Positions 19,661 to 30,130 of a DNA stretch of 64,000 nt are shown here, piece by piece. Every line of letters begins with the position of its first letter. The stretch's first letter is position 1. Source of the stretch: Sabethes cyaneus (taxonomy: Eukaryota; Arthropoda; Insecta; Diptera; Culicidae); the NCBI RefSeq assembly GCF_943734655.1, contig NC_071354.1:8402001-8466000 (forward strand), read 5' to 3'. Under the pieces are notes generated by a model. It saw only the letters and a list, made by a program, of their open reading frames with translations. It made no database searches and was not told the DNA's origin. The translations under genes and the position numbers were made by a program.

Positions 19661-21820
19661 GGATATTCATCGCTATTTTGAATTGTAATGATGGCATGCC
19701 AATAACATGTTTGGTTTATACACAATAAGAATAGTAAGTCCTAAAATACTACCCCGGGGTTCATTGAAAGTGACAGCAATTATTTGTGAATTGTAAATTT
19801 TGGTTTTTATTAAAGGAAAATTCATAGAATGCAATAAAATTGCATGCTCTTTTACATTCCACCTCTAACTGCACAGTACATCTCATTGTATCACATCTTT
19901 CATAATGAATGCGTACTTCGCATGCATATTCCCAATAGAGGAAGAAACCGCAAAAACAAAAACTTCATTTGCGGTTGTAACGTTCATTATTGGAAAACTT
20001 ATTTTCCAAAGTTTGCCTCCGTTAACCACTGATCCGTCTGTCCGACCGTCCGACTACCACACACTGGCAGTGTTCGAAATTTTCTGTATAATTATATGCC
20101 AATCGTCAAAGCTACTCTCTTTCTCTCTCTCTCTCTTGCTCGGACTAAATGTCCTCTTCTCTGAACGACCTTCCCGACGGCTATCAGTTTTCGGAATGGG
20201 AGTCCCGCTCCCTCCACAAGAAAATAACAACCAAAGGAGCTTTATGCTAATTTTTGATGCACACACACGATATCCTTTCTTTTCGTTCCATCCCGTCCTG
20301 AACCCATCCACTGTTTCGGCACACGTAGAAGATGGTTAGTCAGCTAGCTAGCTAGCTGGTCATGCTGTAAACTTTCGCTCCTGGTCCGAACGGCGTTAAG
20401 GTGACTTCGGTTGGGGAGGGTACGGGATGTGTGCCACACGAGAATCGAGGTCCATCGGTCCATCCCATTCTCATCCTTTTCGATGTGGTACACTCTGGGT
20501 AGCTTAAGACCGACCCAACAGGTCGGCCAGGGGAACGATGGAGGGTGGTGACTTTCCAATAAGTATCAATATTCGTTCCGTGAACTGATGGATCCCTGTA
20601 CCCGTCCCACAATTACACACTGGTGCGCACACACACAATGCAGTGTGCTTCACTTTTTGCAGTCCGCAAGTCTGCTACTGCAAAGTGCGTATTCCTACGG
20701 CGGGGAACACGGAGAAAACTTTAAGGAAAAAGTTTTGAGCCATTTTAGTGTTAAGGTTTTGGCAATAATTTTCAGTAATGTTTGGAAAATAATTCAAATC
20801 TTCAAATGTTAATCCAATTTCATTACGACATTTTTCTACGTCCATTCACCGTCATCATCATCATCATCACCATCGTCGGTCCTCGTTCTACTTAGCAATC
20901 AAGTCAACGTTGGCTATGACCATAAGTACAACAGCCAGTCGGTGCAAGAACAGCAGGCTATTTTCCCGTCCCATAACGAATGCAAGCACCCGAACGATGG
21001 CTCCGACGAACGGACCGTAGATAGCCCATCGCACTGTCGGAATAACAACCCTTCCACCCACACCCCACCGCCCTCTCCCAGACATAATATTGAACAAGTT
21101 TAATAAGCTTGTTTTCTAAACATAATTAATGCATTATAATTTATATCGTATTTTCATGGGTGCACCGCTCGCATACATGTGCACATGTAGGTACGGCACC
21201 GAGGAATAAGGACGTGTTCTGCACCCGTACGCATACATACGTGCATGCATACAAACATACACAGGACATGCACGTTGCCGGCGAAAGAAGAAATTGCAGT
21301 CCGTCCGTTCCGTTCGGTCCGTCTCAATCGGCCGGCGAAGTTTTCTGATGTTCACCATGAACGGCAGGCGGCGCGGCGGCGGGGTGAAATGCAAAGCAGC
21401 TGTGTGAAGGATAGTAACAACAGACAGCAACGGAAACGGGCTTCTTTGTGGGAAGTGAAAATTGAAAACCGAACAAATGGATGCATGTGCGTGAGTGGGA
21501 GCATAACATGCCTACCTAGAGAGTACCAAAGAGCAAGGACGTGTAAAAAGACTTTGAACGGCGCATCAAATTGATACGCGTAGCAAATATAATAATCTAT
21601 ACGTCACAGGTGATGCAACGCACCTGATATCGAAGTAGGCAGGTACGGAAAAGTGTCGTCGCGAGAAATCATCCGTCCTATTGTGCAACATTCGTTATTT
21701 GTTTGTGGTGTTCATTATTTATATCGAATTACATTGAACTTGAGCAAAGTAAAAGGTTTCTGAAGAAGATTTTTAACGTTAGTCATTGATTGTGATACAA
21801 CTGAATCATCACCAACCTCA
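19661..21820. other. non-repetitive island 2 (candidate regulatory DNA)
   Basis: No exon is convincing; overlapping short frames occur on both strands. Simple repeats include (CT)n at about 20119-20135, AGCTAGCTAGCTAGCT near 20343 and CATCATCATCATCATCA near 20852. AT-rich clusters at 21075-21150 (AACAAGTTTAATAAGCTTGTT, ATAATTAATGCATTATAATT) are homeodomain-like and partly palindromic. Confidence 0.35.
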
Positions 21821-21826
21821 TGAACG

Positions 21827-22427
21827 CACAGTGGGACCACTCTGGAAAAAGACGGTCAAAAGTCTTTTCTCGCTTTTCCTGACGCCTGAGTAAACCCGGC
21901 CGTGTTTTTGGCACACTTATTCTATATTCTATGGCAGTTCAAGAGATGCTAACTTTAGCTGCCAGTAGGTGCCTATTTACGAAAAAAAATACTTGTAAAA
22001 ACGGTAAAATTTATGCTTCAAATAAATTTTTAAAGCAAATAAAGCAACATACGTTATTTATACCTTCTAGAAAGTTATATATTTTGATAGAATCAAAAAG
22101 TTTGTAGAACATGTCAAACCTGCTAGATGAGGTTTTGAGTACAAAATGTTTAAGAAACTAATTTTAAGGGGGTCATGACATAAAGTTTATTATATCTCGC
22201 AAACGATATGATGCAGACACTTAGTATTTTCGGCAAAGTTTAATAAAATTCAAAGTTCTACAACTTTACCGAAAACATGGAGATGCTATCTAGGTCCTAT
22301 AAAAAGTTAATATTTTCAAATGTGTTATCCCCTTAATAAGAAACTTCTCCGAAGACACCCAAGCTCAAAAACGTCAGGAAAAATCGAGAAAAGACTTGAC
22401 CGTCTTTTTCCTGAACGTCCCACTGTG
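21827..22427. mobile_element. 601-bp Transib-like MITE with 5-bp TSD
   Basis: Both ends begin CACAGTGGGAC, and about 60-bp imperfect inverted arms follow (shared words GGAAAAAGACGGTCAA, GTCTTTTCTCG, TTTTCCTGACG). It is flanked exactly by GAACG at 21822-21826 and 22428-22432. A CACAGTG terminus with a 5-bp target duplication is the signature of the Transib superfamily, the relatives of RAG1. The interior has no transposase, so it is non-autonomous. Confidence 0.75.
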
Positions 22428-22472
22428 GAACGTTGTGACCATTACAACAATTTGACAGTCGTGAATTAATTA

Positions 22473-23966
22473 AGGGGGCAAAGTACTTTTTCAATTTCAA
22501 AAAATCGACTTTTTTTTATTAATTCGAAAGTTTAACATTTTGACCATATGTGTTTGAAGCCGTTTGGATGAATTCCAAAAATTGACAAAGTTGCAGCTAT
22601 TTCTACCGCGCATGTCTGGAGCGATTACACAGCGAATAAAAACTTCAACGCCGTTTTTCTCGAAACCTGGTATTCAAACTCGGTACCATAAATACCTCAA
22701 GAACCACTCATGCAATTCGCTTAGTTTTTTTTTGTTTAAGGCGGAACCGAAAGTGGCTCACGTTATTGTGTTAGTGCGACAAACACTGTACTGTACATCT
22801 CATGTGTTCGTTAAAAACCACAACGTTTATTTGAATATTGCATTAGTATTGGTAAAATATGTCAAATAGCGGAGCTTGCAAACATAAACAGCTGATTCGC
22901 AGCCAACCGCACTGACTACAAACATCCCGAAAAAGGGTTTGTTTTCTTTATCAAGGCATTCCGATTCAATCAAAATTAACAGCAGCAACTGAATAATGCG
23001 CAGGATCACTAGGATGTTTAATTAATCCGCTTGCATCGGATTGCGTTTTTGATTCCTGCCTTTGCGTTTTGTTTGTTTACTTCACTCTAAGCTCATCGAT
23101 GCGGCGAAAGTTGAAAGCTCTTTAAAAGCTCATTGATGTGACGAAAGTTTGATACTGTGTTGCTGCTTTTTCCGAAATCGCTAGTTCAACGAAATATGTG
23201 CGTAACCAAATATCTATTAACTAATTCCAAATTATACATTGGTCGCTTTTATGAACACGTAATGATCGATATGTTCAGTTAAATTTATTTTCCATTAGCA
23301 ATTATGTTTCAATTATGCTGAGCATTTATTGATACATAGCAGATCGATAAATTGAATTACAAGTTTTAGGAAATTATAACAGCGCTGGAAGCACTAATTA
23401 CGTGGCGAAAGCGTGCTTTGCCAATACAGATGCATTTTTAAGGCACAAAACAATACATGCTTCGAATGGTAGCCATTTATCCAGCCATCTTTGAGCCACT
23501 TTCGGTTTCCCCTTAAAAGCTTATAAAATTATCGAGCGGTTGACCCATCCTTTTTTGATATTGTATTTATTATTAAGTTTAAAGTCAATTTTTTCGACTA
23601 AAAACCTTATTTTATGTTTCAATGTCCGCCATTTCGTTATGCCTACGAATTTCAAAAAAAAAAAAAGATGGGTCAAACACGAGATAATTTAATATACTTT
23701 CATGTCGTTTTGGAATTTTTCAATTTGCATAAGCCCCCGAGCACCTGTCCATGGTACCGCAATCCATGTTTTTTTTGAATGACTATCTTCATGGAGCCGG
23801 AGGGGAAACAGGAAGAGGTTCCCATATGAAAACAAAATTGTAAATAGTAGTATAAAATGCAATGTATTGAATGCAAAAAACCCGGTATGATTCGCCTGTC
23901 GCATTATCGAGAAAAAAATATTTGAAATAAGGCAAAAAGTATGGTGTTAAAAGTACTATGCCCCCT
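22473..23966. mobile_element. 1.49-kb TA-flanked DNA element (outer)
   Basis: Ends AGGGGGCAAAGTACTTTT and (inverted) AGGGGGCATAGTACTTTT are flanked by TA at 22471-22472 and 23967-23968. That pattern fits a Tc1/mariner-type non-autonomous element. A second TA-flanked element lies inside it. The short frames within show no transposase motif. Confidence 0.65.
22739..23513. mobile_element. 775-bp TA-flanked element nested in the outer one
   Basis: The ends AGGCGGAACCGAAAGTGGCTC and (inverted) AGGGGAAACCGAAAGTGGCTC differ at three positions. TA lies on both sides (22737-22738 and 23514-23515). It may be a nested insertion or part of a compound element. Confidence 0.65.
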
Positions 23967-23968
23967 TA

Positions 23969-24109
23969 GCCCTTTATAAGGCAGTGGCAACTATATTGCC
24001 ACAAACAAAAATTTTTTATTTTGCTTCTATAATTATATTGATGTCATTATAGACGCAAAAAAACTATTTTTCGTTAGTGGCAATATAATTGCCACGGCCT
24101 TATAAAGGG
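23969..24109. mobile_element. 141-bp palindromic MITE
   Basis: It has about 36-bp inverted ends: CCCTTTATAAGGCAGTGGC then ACTATATTGCCAC on the left, and GTGGCAATATAATTGCCACG then GCCTTATAAAGGG on the right. It is flanked by TTA on both sides and directly abuts the previous element, sharing its TTA. Confidence 0.7.
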
Positions 24110-24149
24110 TTAAAACGATCACCGGAATCAGGAACCACATCATACCAGG

Positions 24150-24870
24150 TGAAGCAGCTGGAAAGGACGGCGGGGATATGCCGTACTTTAGAAAGTCGGA
24201 AGCGAACGGCTGTATTGTGCAATTTATCAGGTTACACTAAAGGTATGAACCGAGGCAGAACTACTAACGAACTGGTCATCGACTCTCATGCAGCAACTAT
24301 CGAGACATTACTCTCTTCTATTTTGCATACAAAATTCTCCCCCGTCTCCTGTGTTACTGCCTGAGGCCGTTGAAGGGACCCTTTGTTGTCAAAGACCAGT
24401 GGGGTTTTCGAAAGGGACGCTACACGACGGATCAAATGTTCACCTTGCAACAAACTCGCTAAATTCCGGGAATTCAACTTGCAAACTCACCATTTGTTTG
24501 CAGCCTTCGAGGCGGCGTACGATTCAGTTAAACGAAATGGGCTATGACGGATTATGTTTGAACATGATTTTCCTATAAAACTGATTAGGCCGATGTAGTA
24601 CATATCGGTTGATGGTTTAAAATCAAGCCTCAAAGTAGCGGGAAACATCGCACTCATTTTTGACCTTAGATGGTTTGAAGCAAAGTGGCGGGCTATCGTA
24701 TTTGCTGTTCAACATCAGCGGCATCAGTGAAAATAATATTCACCAGAGAACCCGACAGAGGCCAATGTCTCTGAGGCAGACCCCGTAGCCGTTGGATGAG
24801 CGCTGCTGATGAGGATGCTAGAGCATCGTTTGTTGAGGGCAATTGAAGAGCGGCAGCCCAAGTCCAACAA
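24150..24870 (+). pseudogene. RTE-like LINE, internally deleted RT relic
   Basis: Plus-strand translation shows AAGKDG (24150), HRLSCSNYRDITLF, AYKILPRLLCYCLRPL, WGFRKGRYTTDQMFTLQQT, AAYDSVKRN and GRPRSRWMSAADEDARA (about 24775-24830), in this order but spread over several frames. They correspond to the RT domain from the AxGxDG block to the palm, then jump to the C-terminal region, so the FADD block is missing. Compared with the minus-strand relics at 15.2 and 18.1 kb this copy is inverted. It preserves the N-terminal RT part those copies lack. Function is lost. Confidence 0.75.
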
Positions 24871-24985
24871 ACATAGACACGGCTCTTATATTCGGTACGG
24901 TACTGTACTGGTACCTTTATGTCTAGGAACCTATTTGCTAAGTTTAATGAAGATTTATAGCAAAGAAGAGTTATAGCGAAACATT

Positions 24986-25090
24986 CCAAGTAGCAATTTG
25001 AGTTTTATTGCACCTTTATTACGGTTTGCAAGATCAATGTTGGCCACCAGAACCGAATAGGTGTCTAAAAAACCCTAATCGTTACGAGGG
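24986..25090. mobile_element. MITE family F, diverged copy 2
   Basis: It begins CCAAGTAGCAATTTGAGTT with TTATTGCACCTTTATTACGG and ends near TAATCGTTACGAGGG. The layout and length match the copies at 19551 and 56760. Confidence 0.5.
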
Positions 25091-25229
25091 ATCCATACCG
25101 ACGTTCACACTCTGATAAGAAATTTCTACTTTGCAATTTATTTTCTAAATTTTTGCCATGAAAAGCTCTCGAAAAAAGATAAAGATCTGTGCTTGCCCCA
25201 TTAGTTTAAATTTAATTAGCAGCTGGTGT

Positions 25230-25915
25230 CAATGTAGGCCTAGAGAATCCAATTTCAGTCTCGTCGCAACACCATTTAAAGTTTCGTTTCAACTTTAATT
25301 TGGAATCTAATTTTAAACCCTATTTCACCTTCGATTTCAGGTTCAATTTTGAAATGTAATTCCAACACAAATTCAGGTCCAATTCCATGTCCAATTTAGG
25401 GTCCGATTTTAAGCTCAATCTGAAGTAAAATTTGAAGTTTAATTTAAAATAAGGAAAGCCCAAATTAGTCCACTTTCAATTCCAATATATGTCTCATTTT
25501 TTGTTCTGCTTCAGTCATTCTTTGATTGCGATCAAAGGTTCCGGCGAAAAATTTATTCAAAAGCGACCTATCAATGATCCATTGCAAGCCCCATTTCATG
25601 GCCTATTTCTTGTTCCTTTATAAGTCTTATTGCAACTTCGATTTCAAGATGAATTTCATGTTAAGTCATTTTAAGAACTGTTCCAAGTTCAATTTGAATA
25701 AAAACATGTACAAATCAGTTCAATCTCAAGTCCAATTCCATGTCCCATTTCATGTTGTTTCATTTCATTTTGTGACGCTTTTTCAGTTTCATTTAAAGTC
25801 TCATTTCAACTCCGATTTGTTTCAATCCTATTTTAACTTTAATTTTAGGTTCAACATCATGTTTCTTTTTAAATCTAATTTCAACCTAAATAAAGTAAAG
25901 TAAGAATGAATTAGT
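25230..25915 (+). repeat. 12-bp AATTTCAAGTCC-type array, block 5
   Basis: Plus-oriented diverged units (AATTCCATGTCCAATTT and similar). A 125-codon frame within it is repeat-derived. Confidence 0.75.
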
Positions 25916-25989
25916 CCAATCTATTTCTATTACATTTACTACATTGATGTCAACTGTGATGAACCGGAAGAATTATGCCCTCCACAGCA

Positions 25990-26100
25990 AACATTAGGAG
26001 CTATCCATAAAGTACGTCACGCTTATAGGGGAAGGAGGGGGTTGACAAAAGCGTGACGATTTGTGACGTAGTGGGGGAGGGGGATATGAAAAATTCAAGT
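25990..26100. repeat. CTATCCATAAAGTACGTCAC-type dispersed repeat
   Basis: AGCTATCCATAAAGTACGTC is followed by a G-rich spacer and GTGACGATTTGTGACGTAGT. I recall this sort of sequence as common in insect genomes. It has imperfect inverted character and no coding content. Confidence 0.5.
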
Positions 26101-26539
26101 GGAAATTTTTTTTCGGAGAATTATAATTTAGCTTTCATTTTAAGATACAGCTGAAGGCTACTGTAAAATAAAGGCACTGATGTATTTCAACACAAATAAT
26201 TAAGTTTTTTTTAAATAGTTAAATCACACCGCAGTCCAAGGCAGGTTGTAAGGTTCTTTCAGTACAATCTGTACTGTCGCTAACTCAAAATCTCCCTGAA
26301 TGACAGAGTTTGTGCCCCTTGAGGACTAGATTTCACATCTCAGGTAACGTTGAATGATCGCAAAAAAAATCACAAAATGACAAAATCTATCAACAAAGTT
26401 TTTCCGAGACGTCTTGTTTCAAGACGTCAGCAGGAAGTCGTGATTCTTCCAACCGAATCATACGAATTTGAGTGGATGGATGAAAATGACGTGGGAACTC
26501 ATGTCCTATTTCATGTTCCGTTTAAGTTCTATTACAAAT
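26101..26539. other. unassigned spacer
   Basis: AT-rich with a small inverted word, AGACGTCTTGTTTCAAGACGT, near 26407-26427. No coding support. Confidence 0.4.
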
Positions 26540-26735
26540 TCACTTTTAAGCTTAATTTCGTTTGAAGAAAAATTGCTAGTTCAATTTTAAGTAAATCGAA
26601 TACAAATCAGTTCAAATTAAAGTTCAATTTCAGAACTAATTGACTTACTATTAAAATGCCAAATTCAACTCTAAGTCCAATTCATAGTTTAGTAGTTCAG
26701 TTCGATTTCAAATTCAATTTCAAGTAAAGGGTGTC
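26540..26735 (+). repeat. 12-bp AATTTCAAGTCC-type array, block 6
   Basis: A short, strongly diverged block in plus orientation. Confidence 0.6.
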
Positions 26736-26988
26736 CAGAGGATGTAGATGTATCGAATTGTAGCATACACTTCGACAAAATAATGTTCAAATTTATTATC
26801 TTTATACGAAATCTATAGAAAGGTTCGTAGTATCAACATTAAGGGGAGGGACACTGTATCTAAAGGTGTATACATTCATAGATTTACGCCAAGCCTGCGT
26901 TTGTGTCCTAAGACACAGCTTTCCCATGGATCGATGGTAAATTCCACCAGGATAAGCTAGCGAATCGATTTACCTCAACTCAGACTCG

Positions 26989-27087
26989 ATGGTTTTTAAG
27001 CCATCTCCAGCGACACATATGGGAGGAGTGTGGGAGCGTTTGATCCGTACTGTCAAGAAAAGCCTGACAGTATTGCAAAAAAGTAAC
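26989..27087 (+). pseudogene. BEL/Pao-type integrase fragment
   Basis: The plus frame from 26989 reads MVFKPSPATHMGGVWERLI, then RTVKKSLTVLQK. The pattern P.(A)PHMGG.WERL(V/I)R(S/T)VK is the conserved region near the end of the integrase core in BEL/Pao LTR retrotransposons. There it includes the catalytic-domain C-terminal helix. Only about 33 codons survive. The fragment stops at about 27087, exactly where a minus-strand LINE fragment begins, so the two elements are fused at a breakpoint. No LTR or primer-binding site is visible nearby. Confidence 0.65.
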
Positions 27088-27715
27088 TAAAGTATACGCA
27101 ATATACCTGGATCCCGGCTCCTTTCCAATCCTTAGGATGAGTCCGAGATTTCGATTAGCTATGTTGATAATCGTATCGTAATGTTGCCTGAAGGTCAATT
27201 GCTCATCCAGCACAACGCTGAGGACGGTTACAACACTACTTTCTTGCAGAGACTGACCACATAAACTGTCTACATAGTCGTAGGTCAATGTTTTTTTTGC
27301 GGGAGAAACGAACTGAGAATTTTGGGATACTAATCGTCATACTATAGCAAGCGCACCACACCACCGCAAACATGTTGATCAGCTGCTGTAGTCTCAACCA
27401 GCCCGTTTCGGTACGAATGATCGTGTAAATTTAAATGTCGTCAGCATAAAATAATCTTGTAGCTGGTGGTAGTAGTCATAAAAGGTTATTTATGTACAGT
27501 GAAAACAGTAAAGGGCCTACAGTGCCACCCTGAGGAACATCTGAGCCATTTCCAAACCAAACAGATAGAGATGAACCTTATTTCACGACCATTTTACGGT
27601 CTAATAGATTAAAACCAAGCTTCGCTATTAAAATTGCCGATGCTCCTAACTTACTAAGCTTAACTATCAGAATAGCATGATGGACAAATGCTGTTGTCAA
27701 ATCACGCCGGAATAA
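27085..27715 (-). pseudogene. Jockey/CR1-like LINE RT fragment
   Basis: Minus-strand translation, with a few breaks, runs DLTTAFVHHAIL (block with the first Asp), DVPQGGTVGPLLFSLYIN (27546-27490), RLFYADDI (YADD at 27448-27437) and VLDEQLTFRQHYDTIINIAN, then NRNLGLILRIGK. These are RT motifs A to E of Jockey/CR1-group LINEs, in order and with the catalytic YADD preserved. A stop after RKMVVK and frame changes show that it is dead. The 3' end is cut at about 27085 against the BEL/Pao integrase fragment on the other strand. Upstream on the minus strand lies an unrelated transposase scrap. Confidence 0.8.
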
Positions 27716-27960
27716 TGATTTTAGCCAGCACCGTCATCCGCTCTTTCTGGGACATTGCCTGCTGCTCAGCCAGGATCGGCTTCGACTGACGCTTCAGCAT
27801 AGAAATGTTCATTTCTATGGCCAGGTACTTTTTAGCCGTTTGGCCGATTGCTCCAACCTCCCGGGCTAAGGGAATGTTAGGCCCATTTCGCGCTCGGTTT
27901 TCTTCTCCAGCTTTTACTGCACTTTACACTGGCGCAGCATCATCGGGCGGCCGAAATCAG
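27716..27960 (-). pseudogene. mariner-like transposase DNA-binding fragment
   Basis: On the minus strand KLEKKTERE leads, after a frame change, into LAREVGAIGQTAKKYLAIEM, then NISMLKRQSKPILAEQQ. This resembles the pattern RKLAKEVGVS..TV.K.L.E.LG...Y.....P.L...Q found in the helix-turn-helix region of mariner-like transposases. The match rests on pattern only. No catalytic domain and no terminal repeats are seen. A shorter, similar scrap may exist at 19320-19430. Confidence 0.45.
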
Positions 27961-28039
27961 GCTTTCGTTCGACACTCTCACCTTGCTCCAGCAGGGAGAA
28001 TATGTTGTAAATCCAACTTTTTCACACCCGGTTGAAGTA

Positions 28040-29419
28040 AGCGTAGTTGCTTAACACTTTCAATTTTTATTTGTAAAACCTGATTTAATCCACCTAGTGG
28101 TGAAAGGAACCTTTGTTATATGATCTTACTTGCTATTTGAGATAGAATCGACATATTCGGCTTACATGAAATTTTTGGAAATTGAATAAGTTTACAAAAT
28201 TTGAACCAAATAGAAGCACTTATAAATTTTGATAGTTCCTTTTCTCATGAAATTGCTGAGTAAGTTGTTACTAATGAGGGTAAGTCCAAGTAAAAGTGAG
28301 TTGTAAGATGAAATATTATTCTTTAACATATGCATTGCATAGTAAACGTCTAGTTTATAAGTTTTTGAACTATGCATAATTTCCTGTAATGCCATTCTAT
28401 TTGATTCACAACAATAAAGTTTTCTTGAATAAATTTCATCAATTTTTATTAACTTTCGGTTACTCACGCTGTTGTATTTTGTACAACATGTGTAGGTTTT
28501 TGAATGCCATATTGTTATAAAGTTACAAATCGTATATTACGTATATACTAACGTATATTCTTCAGTAAACTTGTTATGAGCAAAATGTCAGAATTATTCA
28601 ATGCATTAATACTTTAAATTGTTAGGAAACAAGATTAGCATAAACCGACATCACAGAAACGAAGCAAGTAGCATGTGAGGTGTACCGCAATTGGCCCCAA
28701 CTGGAATTTTCTTTCGTTTCTTCATATGGAAAAATGGTGTCTGTGTGCAGCAAAACTACCAGCAAATGTAAAATGTTTAAAATGTATCCGTCTGTTGGTA
28801 GTCGAGTAATTCGGGGTCAAAATCAGGGTATTTTTTATAATCAAAGTTCTACAGTTCGTAAACAAGGAAACATAGAGGTATACTATGTTCAGCAAAGTTG
28901 TGTATTTTTATTATTTATACAACTTTGTAATACATGAAAAAGTCATACAACAATTACAAAAAGAGCTAAAATAGAAAAACTGATTTTTCAAATTCATATA
29001 CAATAAATAAGATCTCTTCGTTGAAGAGATAGAAGGTTACTGTCTTCAGCAAAATTTCTTGTAATAATATGCTCTAAAACTTTGCAGAACACATCAATGT
29101 GTTATATTGAAACTGAAGGAAAATATTTTTTTTATTTCACTTTTAGGGGGATTATTCAAAATTCAAATTCTACCAGACTTTCGATTTTAGATTCGATTCT
29201 AGAGCTTTCAATTTTAAGAAACTCTTCCAAAGGTTCGATAAACTTAGAACCAAGTTTCCCCAGTCAAAACTCTAGTGCGCACGTTTTCTTTGGTTTTGGG
29301 CTATTGTGCGTGCAAGTCACCGTGTTACAAAAGTTGGCGCGAGTGTTCGAGGGTAATTATCTTTTGACCGGTAAAACCAATTCTTATGTAATTTTGCATA
29401 TATATTCGTAGTGTGAAAA
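28040..29419. other. AT-rich spacer, nothing recognised
   Basis: Short unsupported frames only. AACCTTTGTTATATGATC at about 28108 echoes the terminal word of the repeat ending at 30130 and could be the other end of the same large element. Confidence 0.4.
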
Positions 29420-30130
29420 CCTCTCGTTTGATACTAAAATAATTGAAATTAGGCAAATTATCTTGGTTAAAATCATTATAAATTATTGTTAATTTTGGTG
29501 TGGTGTATTCGATTGCTCATAACTTTCAAATTAAACGTCCAATCAGAAAACCATTCAATAGTGATCTATCCGGCTATATTACCTGCCAAACGAAACTAAT
29601 AGCGTGTAAATCGGTTTGGCCATCTCTGAGAAACAGGCGTTCATTTGTACCTAGTCAAAACAAGTTTTTCAAGGCTAACTTTTAAACTGCTTGTCCGTTT
29701 TCAATAAAACTTAACAAAATGTTTAGTAATAGTAAGAGCTTTCGTTTGGTACTAATATCGTTAAAATTGGTTGCGTGGTTCCGGAGAAAACCGTGTCACG
29801 TAGTTTTCACATTTTTGCTTATAACTTTCAAACGAAAAGTCAGACCACGAAACCATTTAATAGTGATATACTAGGCAATAATACCTTTCAAACAAAAGTA
29901 ATAGCGGTCGAATCGGTTCAGCCATCGCCGAGTAACAGGCGATAGAAAGTTCGGAGCGAACACACATACACACATACACACATACATACACACACACACA
30001 CACACACAGACATTGCTCAGTTCGTCGAACCCTATCGATTGGTACATGTGACTCGGCCCTCCGGGCCTTGGATCAATTTCGTGTTTTTCGACCAATTTCT
30101 AAACCTTTGTTATATAGTATAACAAAGGTA
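29420..30130 (+). repeat. two diverged 300-bp units plus (CA)n and a palindromic terminus
   Basis: ATAACTTTCAAA ... AAACCATT(C/T)AATAGTGAT occurs at about 29518-29565 and again at about 29820-29868, a 302-bp spacing. A (CA/CATA)n tract at 29962-30009 and a GC-rich segment (CGGCCCTCCGGGCC) follow. It ends in the palindrome CCTTTGTTATATAGTATAAC AAAGG (30103-30128). This is probably the 3' end of a dispersed element. Confidence 0.6.

Noticed and set aside
29962..30009. (CA)n tract as a finding in its own right
   Set aside because: An ordinary microsatellite within a dispersed element.
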